A DNA stretch of 64,000 nucleotides from Echinostoma caproni. Lineage: Eukaryota > Platyhelminthes > Trematoda > Plagiorchiida > Echinostomatidae. The stretch covers positions 62,719 to 126,718 of the forward strand of contig UZAN01039641.1 in the NCBI GenBank assembly GCA_900618425.1, given 5' to 3'. Every line of letters begins with the position of its first letter. The stretch's first letter is position 1. Below the pieces are notes generated by a model, which was given only the letters and a program-made list of their open reading frames with translations, searched no databases and was not told where the DNA came from. The translations under genes and the position numbers were made by a program. This document shows, piece by piece, positions 15,600 to 28,008 of this stretch.

Positions 15600-16440
15600 A
15601 TGTCTAGTCATGTGGGGTTGTGTTCACGGATTCGTTCAGACAAATCTCTGCCCGTGTAGCCTATGCAAGTTGTTCCATGGGACCAAGTAAATGAGAACAA
15701 ATAATAGGAGACGACCGAACCAGGCATTTATTCATTCAGTGGTAAACAAATTATCAGCTTGAATGTGAACAATACATTCATGGTAGCTGCATGGGTATTA
15801 CTAATCATCATTGCATGATTATCATATCATTGCATCGTCTCCTTTGATTGATACGAAGCTGTGAAACGGAGAATGTATTGGTCTTACAAAGACTTCTTCC
15901 TATTCGCTAACATTTGCACCCAGTCATGCAATCTACGATTAGGACAGGGATCCAGAAATACCGCATCATAGCTTTTTCCATTAGTAAAGGGAATCTTATG
16001 GTCTAGGTTAATGACTTATCGATTTTCGGTTTCTCGTTGATCTCATGATTAATATCATCCACATATCGTATGTATGGCACACAATCACCAATGAACAAAT
16101 TGAGTAGATTTTGATATAGTTTGGTCAACAAACAGTCCCAGCCGTGATTCCACGGACATACTATCCTTTTGTCGATACGCCTGACCGTTGAATTTAAACT
16201 GGACGCTGCACTTGCAGAAATAAACCAAATCCATAAAGAGGTGTCTATCTCAGCTTTGCTGTTTTGTGCGTAAATGTAAACACTTTCGATAGGAACATTA
16301 GTGAAGAATGAGCTAAGGTCCAATGAGAGCATTATTTAACCGGTCAGGTTCAGGTGGCAAAATGCAATACATCTCGTACGACGTGTTTTGATACCCTATA
16401 CACTGTCTTGTTCAGGATCCAAGTACGCTGAATCCATTTT
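15600..16440 (-). mobile_element. Penelope-like retroelement, decayed reverse transcriptase and GIY-YIG endonuclease
   Basis: The minus-strand reading shows Penelope-type signatures in the correct order. SLDLSSFFTNVPIES and a degenerate RQIDG/GSPL region lie at 16332-16110, then RYVDD of the reverse transcriptase active site (16068-16054). HKIPFTNGKSYDAVFLD, the family's FTxE...FLD block, lies near 15990-15940. The endonuclease motif CIGYTGRDLSERIREH is at 15667-15620. Penelope enzymes use this reverse transcriptase plus GIY-YIG pair for retrotransposition. Stops and frame changes separate the blocks, the region between FTNVP and RYVDD is shorter than usual, and no intact frame spans it. It is a non-functional copy truncated at both ends. 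Confidence 0.8.
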
Positions 16441-19398
16441 AAAGTGGCCGTCGCATCAGTGACTTCATTTTTCTTTGACCATAATCAGCTTCGCCATGAG
16501 ATGAAATGCTCACTCATATGATTTTTGTCAATAATAGCGAACCGTGATTCAGAAAACCCATAACACTCAGTAAAGTGGGGGTTTATCAGATAAACCTAGC
16601 TGTGTTCTACGACCACATTTCTTTCACCTTATGTTACCTCCTAACAAAATTAATAAAGGTTTGCTAAGACACACATCTATAAACATGATATGTCTACTGC
16701 GATTGCATCTCGCCTCATCACCTGAAACAGTGACAACGGAGGAAGGATTGAGTAGACGAGCGCAAAACCTTTCACAGGGTAAAGCATTTACTATTTGGTA
16801 TGAAAGGTGAGCAACGTAGATGTATACTCATAAAAGCCTGCGTAAAACGTCCTGTTGGGAACCTCAGAACACCAGGAAGCAATCGACAGGCCGTTCCCCC
16901 ATCATGTCTGCGACAACAGTGAACGCCAATTAACTAAATCGAACATGTTCTGAACAAATCAGTTACAACGGATTAACTCGTATTGTCAGAGTCCTTTCAT
17001 ATTCAAAAGTACGGTGTTATAAAGGAATTTCGTTATTGAACCTACTGAATCACCGCGTACCGACAAGCTGAAGGCATCCATTCCCAACGTGTGCGTTCAT
17101 ACATTTTTGCCAGAGCTCAAATCTCTTTTCAACCAGTGCTTGAAACGAGGAATTGGACATATTTTTTGCGCATCTGTTTCCATCAAACTGGTGTTTAATA
17201 GATAAACTTTTAAATGTTTTGCCGTTGCTTGGATTGAATGCGATGATGGTCAAGCGGCTAATGTTACTAAATTAGCGCCCCAGAGGACGTGCGTGCAAAA
17301 CCCACTCCCACAGCCACACAATAGACATTTTCCATGTACGGCAATCTTTCGCTTAATCCCTTACTCCGTCCTGACTGGTAATGGTACTTACATTTTTGGC
17401 CACTCTAGATAATAACCTGTTCTGTTAAAAACGCGGTCAAGTGGTTCGATTTTTAGCATAAACCATTGACGTTGTTTCCATTACCTGCAAACTTCATCTC
17501 CTTTATTAGGTTTTTGTCCTCATTGCGCTGGCTTTTGCGCTCACTCATTGACATCCGATCATCTCAACCTCTGTAAACCTTGTTCCACCAACTTGGCTGA
17601 GGACAACTGCACAGCGTTTGTTTCACTCGCCGCAATGTATTCCCTTTGATTCCATTTTTATTCGATGAATGCATCGTGTGGTTCTTCACTGCTTGGTGAC
17701 GTCCCACGAGAATAATAATGGAAACGATATCGTGTAGTGTTGAGGTATTGTAAGCTGATCAGAGCGAGACATCATAGCTCATTCGGGTGACAATTCGAAT
17801 TAGGAATTCGTTTGCACCCGAAATCGAATCCAAACGTCTTTTTATTGATATGCCATTTGGTGGTTATCAACAAATATTAAATGCTTCGAATGCCCCTCAG
17901 TGTTTAGTCAATTGATAGCTCTGCAAATATATATGCCTATATAGTATGTGTGCATTGAATATCTTGGTGCATGCGATACGTTTTCTACGGCTTCAAAGAC
18001 TGTTCCACAGTAGGACTAGATCAAATTCAAATTTTATAATGGATAGCATACTGATATCCAATACGGAATCTGGGAGGGAAAGCGGGGGGGGGGAGAGTTG
18101 AAAAGCCACGTTTTTCATTTTTAAAATGAAGCTCATCGGGAAGAGGAGTTCGTTTTGGTGGAAGAGATTTTAACAGGTTTCTGTTATTTTTTCCCCGTTG
18201 TGTCAATGTTTTGGAAAGAACTAATAAAACAGAATTCTATTCATCCGTTCATTGACTCAGTATTAGGTTTGGAAATGTGCATAATAATGTCAGTTTACAA
18301 GGTTTTGGTGGAACACCGAACGGCAATAGCGATCTAGCCACGAACGAAATGTATCGCAGTAGATCTATTAGTTTTCATCATGTGAGTAGATCAGACAGAC
18401 CAGTGGTGACCACAATTAATTATAATGTTACGGAACGGTAGCTCGTTAGCCTTTGTGTGGAACTAGCTGAATTCGAGTTCGTTTCATTCCTGAACATTAC
18501 AATCCACTTCCCAAGTAAGACTATGTTTTTCACATGGCGCGTTCAATTGTACAATCATAAAGTCGCTTATTTTACATGAACAAAGAGACCAAAAGCTTAC
18601 ACTTATTTGTATTAATTACCTAATGTTCAATGAAACGCATGAAATCATCGACAAATGAAAAGCTATTTAAGAAGGGAACAAATGAATGTGACAAAAGCTT
18701 CCAGACAGAATGGGGACTAAGATGAATTTTAGCCGTTTGAATTGGGAAATCTTTTGATAGCTCGTTCAGTATAAAATATATGAACAGGAAGTATATGTGC
18801 ACTTGGTTGGCTCAAATATCTGGCTTTAATGCATATAAATGAACCACGTTCATTGGAAAAGACCTCGCCATCGATCAGCTCTGGTCATGGGGATAACTGT
18901 TCTGTTTGACAACACATCCTAGGTCTGTGCATAGTTTCATAGTTTTGTCGTCTAAATTAGATTTTGCGAATGATACAAGACTGATGTGATAAATTCTGCA
19001 GGTGTCCGCGAGTGAAGGTTTGAATTGACGGTATCAATGAATGAACAAGACTTTTACGTACAATGTGGGTGATGTGTATAAATAAAATGAAGTAAACAAC
19101 GCCAGGCGTGAAAGTTAATTTCCAAGGATGTGTTTGGTTTGCAAGGACCATGCTGGAGCAAGATTGTATAAATAACATAACTCGTATTAGCTTATATTGT
19201 TAAATTATGGTTAGCATTGACATGCTAACGTGACAAAAGCAATTATAACGGCTGTTATTTAACCCACCACCTCCCTATCAAGTCGATAAGCCAGTCACAT
19301 AAGACGTTCGTGGTGTAGTGCTGTGGTCTTTTCTGAGAAGCGATTCCGTTCCTCCGCTACTGTCGACAAAAGAGAGCATGTTGAACAATTTGAAACCA
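16441..19398. other. No recognisable gene
   Basis: Nothing identifiable apart from the G run at 18084-18093. The part at 16441-16600 may be the very decayed 5' side of the Penelope-like element. Confidence 0.55.
18084..18093 (+). repeat. G homopolymer run (10 G)
   Basis: Ten G in an AT-rich setting, next to AGCG and followed by AGAG. Other G runs are at 46204-46212 and 63988-63999. Confidence 0.9.
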
Positions 19399-19950
19399 TT
19401 AAGTGCAAACAGCAGTGAAAGTTATCAATCAAACGGGCAATTTAATTATTCATTCAATCATTTCACAGGGAGATAAATTATTCACTAATTGGTGCAGTTT
19501 CGATCCTTTCCTGTCTCTTTTTGAGAAGACTTTCGACTGGTTTTGAGTGCGTGCATACGTGCCCTAGTCCAAGCATGCGTGTTGAATAGAGGATATCTTT
19601 ATCTCTGATCTGTCTATGGTTCACGTGAATATTGAATCGCGCCTCAATCACACCTGTTGGAAATATCTATCACGGAAATATATTTATCTCTACTTTCCCA
19701 TCAGTGCTATTAACGAATGCACTATGACAAAGAAGTGCACACGCATACACATCACATTCACCGCAATGCGTTTAGCTGGTATTTGTGTTGAAACACAGAA
19801 CTGTACTCATTCTTTGTTGGAGATATACTATCAGCTGTGTAATATGTTATCCGGCTTCGTGAGTCGTCTGCTCTCTATGTTTCAATAGTTCTTAAATGAA
19901 CCAGTTGAATCTCCAATTCTAGAACGTGTCATGTTTGATTGATATAATGT
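19399..19950 (+). repeat. Dispersed repeat family, copy A
   Basis: The longest-reading copy of a repeat shared with 25395-25961 and 30095-30370. Shared landmarks in order are TCATTTCACA, TTATTCACTAAT, GGTGCAGTTT, TTTTGAGAAGACTTTC, GATATCT, GTGCATCAATCA-like and CACTTTCCCATCA; copies A and B also share GATTGATATAATGT-like sequence at the far end. Divergence is substantial, with many substitutions and indels. Open frames differ between copies, so the repeat does not look protein-coding. It could be a solo LTR, a non-autonomous element or a long SINE. I do not recognise the family. Confidence 0.7.
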
Positions 19951-22900
19951 GGGGGACTACTAGAATAGATTAATCTTATATTTTTCATTTAAAATAATTA
20001 GTTTTCTGTGCTTCAGTCACGTAGCATTTTGATTTTGTTTTTCTATTCTTGAAGCAATGGCAACATTTTTTGTTTAGCAATTGTTTTGGCTAGACCTTTC
20101 GATGGTTTTCTCTTGAAGCTATACGTGTGCTGTCTTTCCAGAAGTTAAATACCCCTTTTGTGGTCGTGATTCGTCAAGGTTGCATAGTTCATTTTCAAGT
20201 TCTCAGCTTATTTATTGATTCTACCCTACAACAAGCACGAAAGTTTGAATAGAACATAAGCATATGTCTTTTGTCGGCGATTAGCAAATAAAATCGTGGA
20301 GTTCATTAATCTATTACGTGCTCAGACTAACCTCGACTGTTACGATAGAACCCGAGATTCGGTACTAAGTCACATAAACGGTATCCAAGTTCTTTGTAAT
20401 CGATTTGCATCAATTTACGCGTAGAACTATAATACCAAGCCACCCTCCGTTGAGCGCTGTGGCCGAGATTGTACTTGAGAGAAACAGGCGGTAGTCTGCT
20501 TGGAACCGGTGAAGCCAGTCGTCGTTATCGGTTGGCTGTCGAGTCAGAGCACTAGAATCGCCTAGGTCGGCATATATTGCTCTCTTTTTATTCCACATGT
20601 CCAAATCACCTGGTAGCGCAACTATTTGGGATGGTTATCTCATTAGTCAGAATTCGGTGAGTTGATTGTAGAATTCAACTTTTCACTTATGTTGACTGCT
20701 ATCAACCGATTGAAAAGAATTAGAATATGAAGAAAGAATACTTCCTTCAATTTTGGACTACGATTGTCCATTGGAGTGGTTTCGCGCATAACCGACTATT
20801 GGCGAGATTTAGCCGATTAGTGAGGTTCAGAAATATTCATTAATGAACAAAATACAGCGTTCGCGCTAACCTCCCGAACAGTCCTCATCTTAACCTGATA
20901 TTCAGCAGAGGTACGCATTACATTTAAGTGGTCAATACAACTGGGCTAATGAATTCGTGCCTCTAAAACTCAGCATGCATTGTTCTCTGAGGGTGAATTG
21001 TACGCGCCAGATAGTCCAGTTAACTCACCTGCAGGACAGCTACCTTTATGAAAGTCACCAAATTAAAAAGTTGAAGATGCTTCAGGGTCTTTAATTCATT
21101 TTTTTGAAAACTGTCTATCATGATCTTACGAAACGAGCTTGGACGAGTAAAATGTGTAAAAACACATCATAACTACGAAGAACAAACAGCGACAAATGGC
21201 GAATATCAAATAGAATTGCTTATAGTTAGGGCTATTCAGCTCACCGATTATTACTCAGCCCGCTCTATGTGACGAACAGTACGACACTGATCTTCATGCA
21301 TGATGAGACATGCGCTAGAGAATTGTTCATAGTTCATCGCAGTTTAATGAGCGAATAATGCTGGGGACGGGGATTCCAACCATTAGATTGGAGAGTGATT
21401 AGGGTTTTGAAGTAAGAGTTAGCGAACCCCAAGTGCAAGGCGGCGTTCAGTAAAATATATGCCGATTGCTAGGATCAAGTGGGCTTCCACAAGTGCCCAA
21501 GGCAGTACTCTTTAAAGAAACGGAATCATAGTTAACGCTTATGATTCTGAGGTAAAAATTGGATAAGTTGTTTCCAGTAGTCTCGAAGAAAGTTTCGAGA
21601 CTTCAACTAAGGTGGACAGTTAAAACCCATCTCCTGGTCATTGAATTAATTTAGGAACTGTTGCCCCCTCACTTGCTCAAATGCGAATTTCAGATAACCT
21701 AACATCACATCCTTTTATGTTTATTCAAATTACCACAAAGTTTATTCTTCGTTTCCCCGAGTGTAGTGCGATATTTTCACTTTATTGGATTAGGATTGCT
21801 AATTGTGAGTTTTCTGAAAAGTACGTGCAAAGCTAAGAACGAAATGAACATCTCAATTACTTTAGCCCGTCTTCCTCGAAACGTGATTTCACGCAAAGCA
21901 AACTGTCAAGATCTGATGTCACAGATGAGATGAACTTGAAATGGATTGGTATGAGGTCACATTGGTACTATAGTTTTGCATTTGGCAGGACATGACGCAG
22001 TATATGTGTGGAGGCAATCTCATGGGGTTGAAAATGGAAATTTCCGCTTGAGGGATGAAACTTCAACAAACGTATTTAGTTTGTCCTGATTAAATATCCG
22101 TGAAATTGTGTTGTTCTTATCCCCGTCACTTTGTCGTCTAATGCATTTGCACTGTGGTCTAGGACAGCGAGGAACCAAGATTGGAATGTAGTCCAGCGGG
22201 GTGGAATGAGGAATATACTTGAACTGAGTTGGTATACCGAGTTATCGAATGAGAACTGCATGCACTCTAGCAAAACCAATTTCAGGATTGTTTATGAACT
22301 TTGAACAAACGTCACACCCAAAAAGAAATGTTTCATCCACGAACCCTTTTCTAATTCAAGAGAAATAAGTTCTTTGGAAAAGAGCTCCGAACCCTGTAAA
22401 CGTTCAGATCATTAAGCGGTATTCTGATATCATTCACAGTCAAAGTGGCATCGACGTCCGAAGACGAATTGGAACCATCAAGATCACAAGCTATTATTTT
22501 CACTCGGGAACGTGTAAACCACAAGGAATTCCTGAGTGAAACTTAAGCGATAAACTGTTGTGCTGTTTTCATGTCTATTCATTGTTACCTTTGGTTTCTC
22601 TACTATCAGTTTTATGGATAGAAGATCGTGTGTTTCGCAATCACGCTAACCTCTCATTTCCTTTCGACGATGCGTTCAAACTTCTATGAGAAGCGCATGT
22701 ACTCAGTGTTTAATTCATGATATTTTATGTGGGTAACTAGATGGCATGATCAAGTTAGATCTACATGAAATATTCAGTGACTCCTCAATAGATGATCCCA
22801 AATTTTAACCGACGAGATCAAAGACTTCCCTTTTTAGATATATCAATCTAAAGGCATCTGGATGAATCTTCTTTCCGGTCCACCTCAAAACGGATAACTT

Positions 22901-24052
22901 AGTCTCGAACACATGCACAATCAATTTTTTCGTTCATGAAGTCAAATACTTTCGGCATAATAAGCATATGAAAAGCCCGAACTAATTTGCTCAACACTCT
23001 TCAACAAGGGTTTATGGAGATATTCAACGGATAATCAAAACAAAAATGAGCATTGCTACCGTATAGCAGCTAATATTGCATTCCCGATGTATACACTGTA
23101 GTGATACGGTTAGACAACGAGCTTCTTTAGTTGTCACCTGTTTTCATTAGGAACGATTAATAATATGTCCACTAGTCCGCATAAATCGTGAATCAGTATC
23201 TTCAAGTGTACAGGTATTTATCAAACTTATCGGCCACTCGGAAGTTCTTCAGATCTTCTCCTTCCAACGCCTAGCGTTTTACGCTTTATTAACTGGAAGG
23301 AACGTGGTATTAACTCACACCGAAGGCAGCATATTTGTGATGGTATCGGTTTTTGCTGTTGCTTCTATTATTCAAACGACTTTTGGTAAAAGGTTTTCTG
23401 GTTTTCGACGACGGTTTCTGGCATATCAGTTGTAAGATAACGAAACTACCGGGCAAAATATGATAAGGATTTACTGACAAAACGGGCTTATAAGTATAGG
23501 AATTACATAAATCATACTTTTATTTTTTTATTACCCGTGTGACTTCTTTTACTTTTGAGCAATTTAGGCAGTCGCTTTGGCAAGTAGGAATCAAATAGCA
23601 CTACTGATTTCCCTCTATAGAATGCATCCTCCACGACTCTGTGATCACTCTTTGGATAGCTAACCTATCTCTTTCTTTAAAACAGTGAAAATATCGAGCA
23701 TATTCAGATCCCGGTTGTTGAGCGGTAACTAAATGTAATCAGATTTGGATCTTACCAATCTAGAAACCGTTTAGTTGTGAAAACAAAATTTACTGAGAAG
23801 TAATAAAAAGCTCGGAAATAAATATGGCATGAGATATGATGTTTAGCATTATCTACCAAAATGATGGCCACTTGCAAGTGCGTCACGAGAGTGATAACCA
23901 GCGAGAGCTTGCGACAAATTTAACACGATACGGAGCATCACAAACAAGAGCTGCGAAACAGGATACTCACTTTCTATGTGCCGCGCAACAATTTGTCGTG
24001 AGTGATTGTATCTAACTGAACCTTTTGGGTAAATGGCACAAGATGATGACCA
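19951..24052. other. No recognisable gene
   Basis: Short frames only. A 64-codon minus-strand frame at 20410-20604 has a protein-like look (DNDDWLHRFQADYR) but no family I recognise and no repeat of it in the window. Confidence 0.55.
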
Positions 24053-24190
24053 TCCGCCGTGTAGCTCAGGGGTAAAGGTTGGAATTCCCAATCCGAAAAT
24101 TCGCTGTTCGAGTCCTGACAGGGACAAAACAGTGCGCACTGCTGACGAGTCCAAAGCAGGACGAAACAGCTGTTCAGTGAGCTTTTTAGG
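24053..24190 (+). mobile_element. tRNA-derived short element (Sm-alpha-like SINE) carrying the hammerhead
   Basis: The head resembles a tRNA-derived RNA polymerase III promoter. A perfect A box, TAGCTCAGGGG, lies at 24062-24072, and the B box TGTTCGAGTCC at 24105-24115 differs from consensus in one position. No acceptor stem can be drawn, so this is not a working tRNA gene. The hammerhead follows 19 bases after the B box. Sm-alpha of schistosomes has this same order. Penelope-like elements also carry hammerheads, so an orphan fragment of such an element is the alternative. The outer limits are approximate and no target-site duplication was recognised. Confidence 0.7.
24134..24182 (+). ncRNA. 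Hammerhead ribozyme, type I with minimal stem III
   Basis: All hammerhead core nucleotides are present and in order. Stem I 3' strand is GCGCACTG (24134-24141), followed by the core CTGACGA (24142-24148). Stem II is GTCC/GGAC (24149-24152 with 24159-24162) closed by the loop AAAGCA. The GAAA follows at 24163-24166. Stem III is AC/GT (24166-24167 with 24172-24173) around a 4-base loop. The cleavage site is UU, between 24174 and 24175. The stem I 5' strand CAGTGAGC (24175-24182) pairs with 24134-24141 in seven of eight positions: five pairs, one G/A mismatch, two pairs. The short stem III is typical of metazoan retroelement hammerheads, which often act as dimers or tandem copies. Folding was done by hand. 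Chance occurrence of the full core plus two complementary stems is very unlikely. Confidence 0.85.
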
Positions 24191-25394
24191 TTACCACAAA
24201 CATTTCCATAGCATTTAAATGCATTCAACTATTGGGGAATCAACGATTTCCCCAATAAATGAAACCCACAACCAAGATCATCAAAAGTGCCTGGGGCCTG
24301 TGAAAAACCGAATGATCTGATCTACTGCGAGCATTCACGGTCTAAAAGAGACCAATGGAGCAACTGTCTGCCAGTGCTTACTCGCAACCGCATACTTTGT
24401 TATCTTGCTGCTCTTGCCACCTTTCCCCGGCTGTCGTCCGTCGCCTGCTGCGATAGATTCACTTAAAAAAATAACATCTGGACATCATGTATGATCATGC
24501 GGTGTTCTGTATCACATTTTGATTTTTCACGTATCACTCAAAGAAACCCAGTCGATATCTGCGAAAAAATCCCAGAATTTAAGTTAATCTCACATACAAT
24601 TTTTTCCAACTTTATGAATATTTACTAACTATTCAAAAGAGATAAAAAGTGATAGTATATTATAAACGATCATCAGGAAGACGCTGTTCCATCAAATACC
24701 CGTTATGGGTTGTTTCTTTTCTACTTTGTCCCATCCAAGGTAAAGGCTTGGGTTGTTAAGTCTCACGTTTAGTTCATAGCTAAAATCCTATGCCCCATGA
24801 ACCACTAACTGATTCTTTGATTCCATGAGGGGTGCTTATTGAATAATACTACATACTTCCGTCGTCTGTTACAGGGTGCAGCACTTTGTGCTTGTGGTTG
24901 GAGATGTGCGATCATCGGAACGTCTGAAACTAACTGTTGGACGGCAACGCATAACCCGGTAAATTCGCCAACGATAGGATTAGAAATCTTGAATTTCAGG
25001 GAAATGTTTCGCACAACGAAAAGGCCTGGGCAACATTTTATTAATATAACCTGAAAATGGTAGTCATCTTCTTAGACGAATCCGGTCATCTATACGTTCA
25101 CTCAACAAACCCTCACTTCAAATGAAGTACTGTAGTTTATCTCTTAAAGAATGTTTGTCATTACACGGTGGAACGAGTGTTGAATCCGTTTTCTTCTTCG
25201 CGTGAGCTTACGTGCATCATGCTTTCGGCTCGTCATAACAAAACCGGATCACCTTGTCAGGTTTCAAACAGCTTATCAAGAACGGAGTAACGGATGTGAT
25301 CATATTTTCCCGGATAGTGAAAGACAAGTTTTATCTGTTCATTTACAATGCAAAAGCATATCGATCAACGGGTCTTCAGTACGTGTAAGCAATT
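24191..25394. other. No recognisable gene
   Basis: Between the hammerhead element and repeat copy B. It may hold the 3' part of the short element, but no tail or flanking duplication was recognised. Confidence 0.5.
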
Positions 25395-25961
25395 GAATCA
25401 ATTTACAACGAAATAAATCATTGCATTGGAAACTATCAATTATTTCACAGGGGGATCAATTATTCACTAATAGGTGCAGTTTTATGACATTTCCTGTCAC
25501 TTTTTGAGAAGACTTTCTACGGACACAGATAACTAGTTTTATGCGTTTTGTGTGTGTACCTGCCGGAGCATGTTGGTTATATAGAAGATATCTCCATCTT
25601 CGTGAGCCGTCTATTATTGAACTGAATATTAGATTGTGCATCAATCAGGCCTGTTGAAGAGTTCTATCGCGGAAATAAATTTAACTGCACTTTCCCATCA
25701 ATGGCTGTAACACGCCGACCTAGGTGTGGAAACGCATACATGCACCCACGTAGACACGTCACAATACGTTAGCTGTGCTGAAACACTGAGGAGTGTACTC
25801 AATGTGTGTTGGAGTTTTACTACCCAAACATGAGATATGGTTTCTACTCGTGATGGGCGCAGTATTCGCGCAGCACTCAAAATGGAAAGTTTCTTGACTG
25901 AACTGCATAATTCTTCAGTTCAGTCTCGAGTTTCTGAGGTCACATGTGATTGACATAATGT
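25395..25961 (+). repeat. Dispersed repeat family, copy B
   Basis: Aligns by eye to copy A along almost its whole length. It has ATTTCACAGGGGGATCAATTA, TTCACTAATAGGTGCAGTTT, TTTTTGAGAAGACTTTC, a GATATCTCCAT segment, CGCGGAAATAAATTTA and CACTTTCCCATCA. The final landmark is GATTGACATAATGT at about 25948-25961. It is in the same orientation as copies A and C. Confidence 0.7.
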
Positions 25962-27639
25962 AAGCACACCGAGAAAGACGTTGGTAAATACGCTGGGTGT
26001 ATGTGGTATAACATCACTGAAGAAACAAGTATGACTCGTACTTGGTCCGAGAAATATTGAAAGCTTTACCTTAAAAGAACTATAAAAATTAGAAGTGAAA
26101 CCCGGCAATCACTGAGACTATGGCAATTATCGCAGAATTTTCCATACGGTTCGCTTTGACCCCCAAAAACCATTTGCTTTATTTTAGGAATTCTGCCATG
26201 ATGCAAGTGAGATCAATATTCTGTTGGAACGGTAATCAATAACAGCCGGATTTGGTTGTGAACAGGAGGTAGTAGTGGATGAATTAGGACAGTGTGGATC
26301 GTCCAAATCAGATTATGGAGATACTTTGCAACACCTGTTAAGACACTTTTTGCTGGTAGCTGTCAAAATTCCCGCCGAAAAGCGTGACGTTCCCAAACAA
26401 CTCACATCGATGGGAAGTAAGCTTAGTTTGAGTGCACAGATGAGAAGTATGTGTACCCCTTCGAAAGTTTGGCCTGACAATGACAATGACACCACCGTTG
26501 CTCTGGGCCGACCGTAATGTCTAGTTATTTTTTCAACTAACCGATTACCCCTGGCGTTAGAGTTGAAACATCTACTCTATGTGAGTAATCTGCGCACATG
26601 TTCTCAGCTCAATTCAACGTCCCCTGCTGGCCTCCATAGGATTGCCGATAGCCCCAAGGAGTAACTGCGAATAAAAAACTTTATGATAGACGACCGTTGG
26701 GAATGCGCTAACGGTATTCCAATCGAGCAAACCTATTCAATAATACGCGTTGTCCTGATGAATTTTGTACCGGTACATTTCCCAAAGCGCGATGGTTTAT
26801 CCATCGCTTCATTCTGGCTCCACCAAATAACAGAATAATGGATGTTTGAAATTTATAATCTATGAATATAAGCAGTTCACAATCGCAAACCAAAACTAAC
26901 ATACTGTGAACACAATATATGGAAAACATTTAACTTAACAGATATACAACGTCTAGACAAAAACGTCTAAAGTTGTTTACGTGCTTTGACTGGTAAATGC
27001 TTGCAGTTAAATCTTTCGTTGCGACAAAGCGATTGAGTTTTAGAAGCCAGAATAATAAATCAACTACAGTCAATTTGTATGTCTAGTTTCCAAGTAGAAC
27101 AAGTTGACACCCAATGTTGCAGTAAGTTTGTTTACCTTGAACGAGTTTGGCGAGTACCAAAAGCAGCAAATTAGGTGAGCAAACAGACGATGTTAACAAC
27201 GAATTCTCTCACTGAGTTGATCTGGAGCTGCTCCATTCAATTCCAACATATTTCAGATCATTCAGGTTGTTCTCCAATATTACACCTACGACGAAATTTA
27301 GCATGAATGTCGGTAACCATCACTGTTGATGAACGATCTTCTGACATCTATTTGTATTATCACTAAAGTTGAACTATCATGGTAAAGGATCCTATTTCGC
27401 TGATGATGATTCCAGGCAAGAGGTGAACCGAAGAGAGACTTACTGTTACACTTGAAATTGAAATGGTCCTTTTACGTTGAAGAAAAATTGGGACCGCTAG
27501 TCGTAAATATGCCTGATGTAAATCAAGCATCTAATGACACGTAAAATCGCCATCATTACAACTACAGTCTGGTGGGAATCCAGCCTCTTGTTCACGGCTA
27601 TCGATTTTTCTTCCATGCAGTGGATTTACTTACTAACTT
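25962..27639. other. No recognisable gene; one 80-codon frame of unknown status
   Basis: A frame at 26275-26517 on the plus strand reads smoothly (AEKRDVPKQLTSMGSKLSLS) and follows an acceptor-like AACAG. However, it matches nothing I know and has an equally long opposite-strand frame. A small hairpin lies at 26784-26808 (AAGCGCGATGG/CCATCGCTT). Confidence 0.5.
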
Positions 27640-28008
27640 TACGGCGGCGGGCTCCTGAGAGAGGATAAGCCAGCTTCATGAATATCCCGAATTGCCGTTG
27701 CCCACGACCGGTGGTCTGTGTTAAGATTAGCGTAGACTGCTATCCAGCTTCAGTTCCATTGACGATTGCGGTTGGTGGAGCGGAGATCATCTTTTGTATT
27801 GTATCTGGCCAAGTTTTCAGCTGACCACCGTGTTGGCAGCACCATTTCGGGGAAGGAGGTGGCGTCGAGGCATATTTGGTGACGTCGTTATCAGACTTAC
27901 AAAGTGAGTGACCAAATTGTTTTATTCACCGATGTTGCATTAGTGTTCGCAGCCCCATAAGATTAAATTACCGTTTTCTGATCACTTCATTTGACAGCTG
28001 ATCCCTCA

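Noticed and set aside
17240..17315. tRNA-like TGGTCAAGCGGCTAA at 17.25 kb
   Set aside because: No acceptable B box follows at the right spacing.
19300..19370. tRNA-like wording (GTGGTGTAGTGCTGTGGTC ... GATTCCGTTCC)
   Set aside because: Box sequences are too far from consensus, and it borders repeat copy A without clear limits.
20410..20604. 64-codon minus-strand frame with protein-like composition
   Set aside because: No recognisable motif or neighbouring coding blocks; one frame of this length is expected by chance.
26275..26517. 80-codon plus-strand frame as a possible exon
   Set aside because: No recognised family, an equally long opposite frame, and no clear donor or linked exon.
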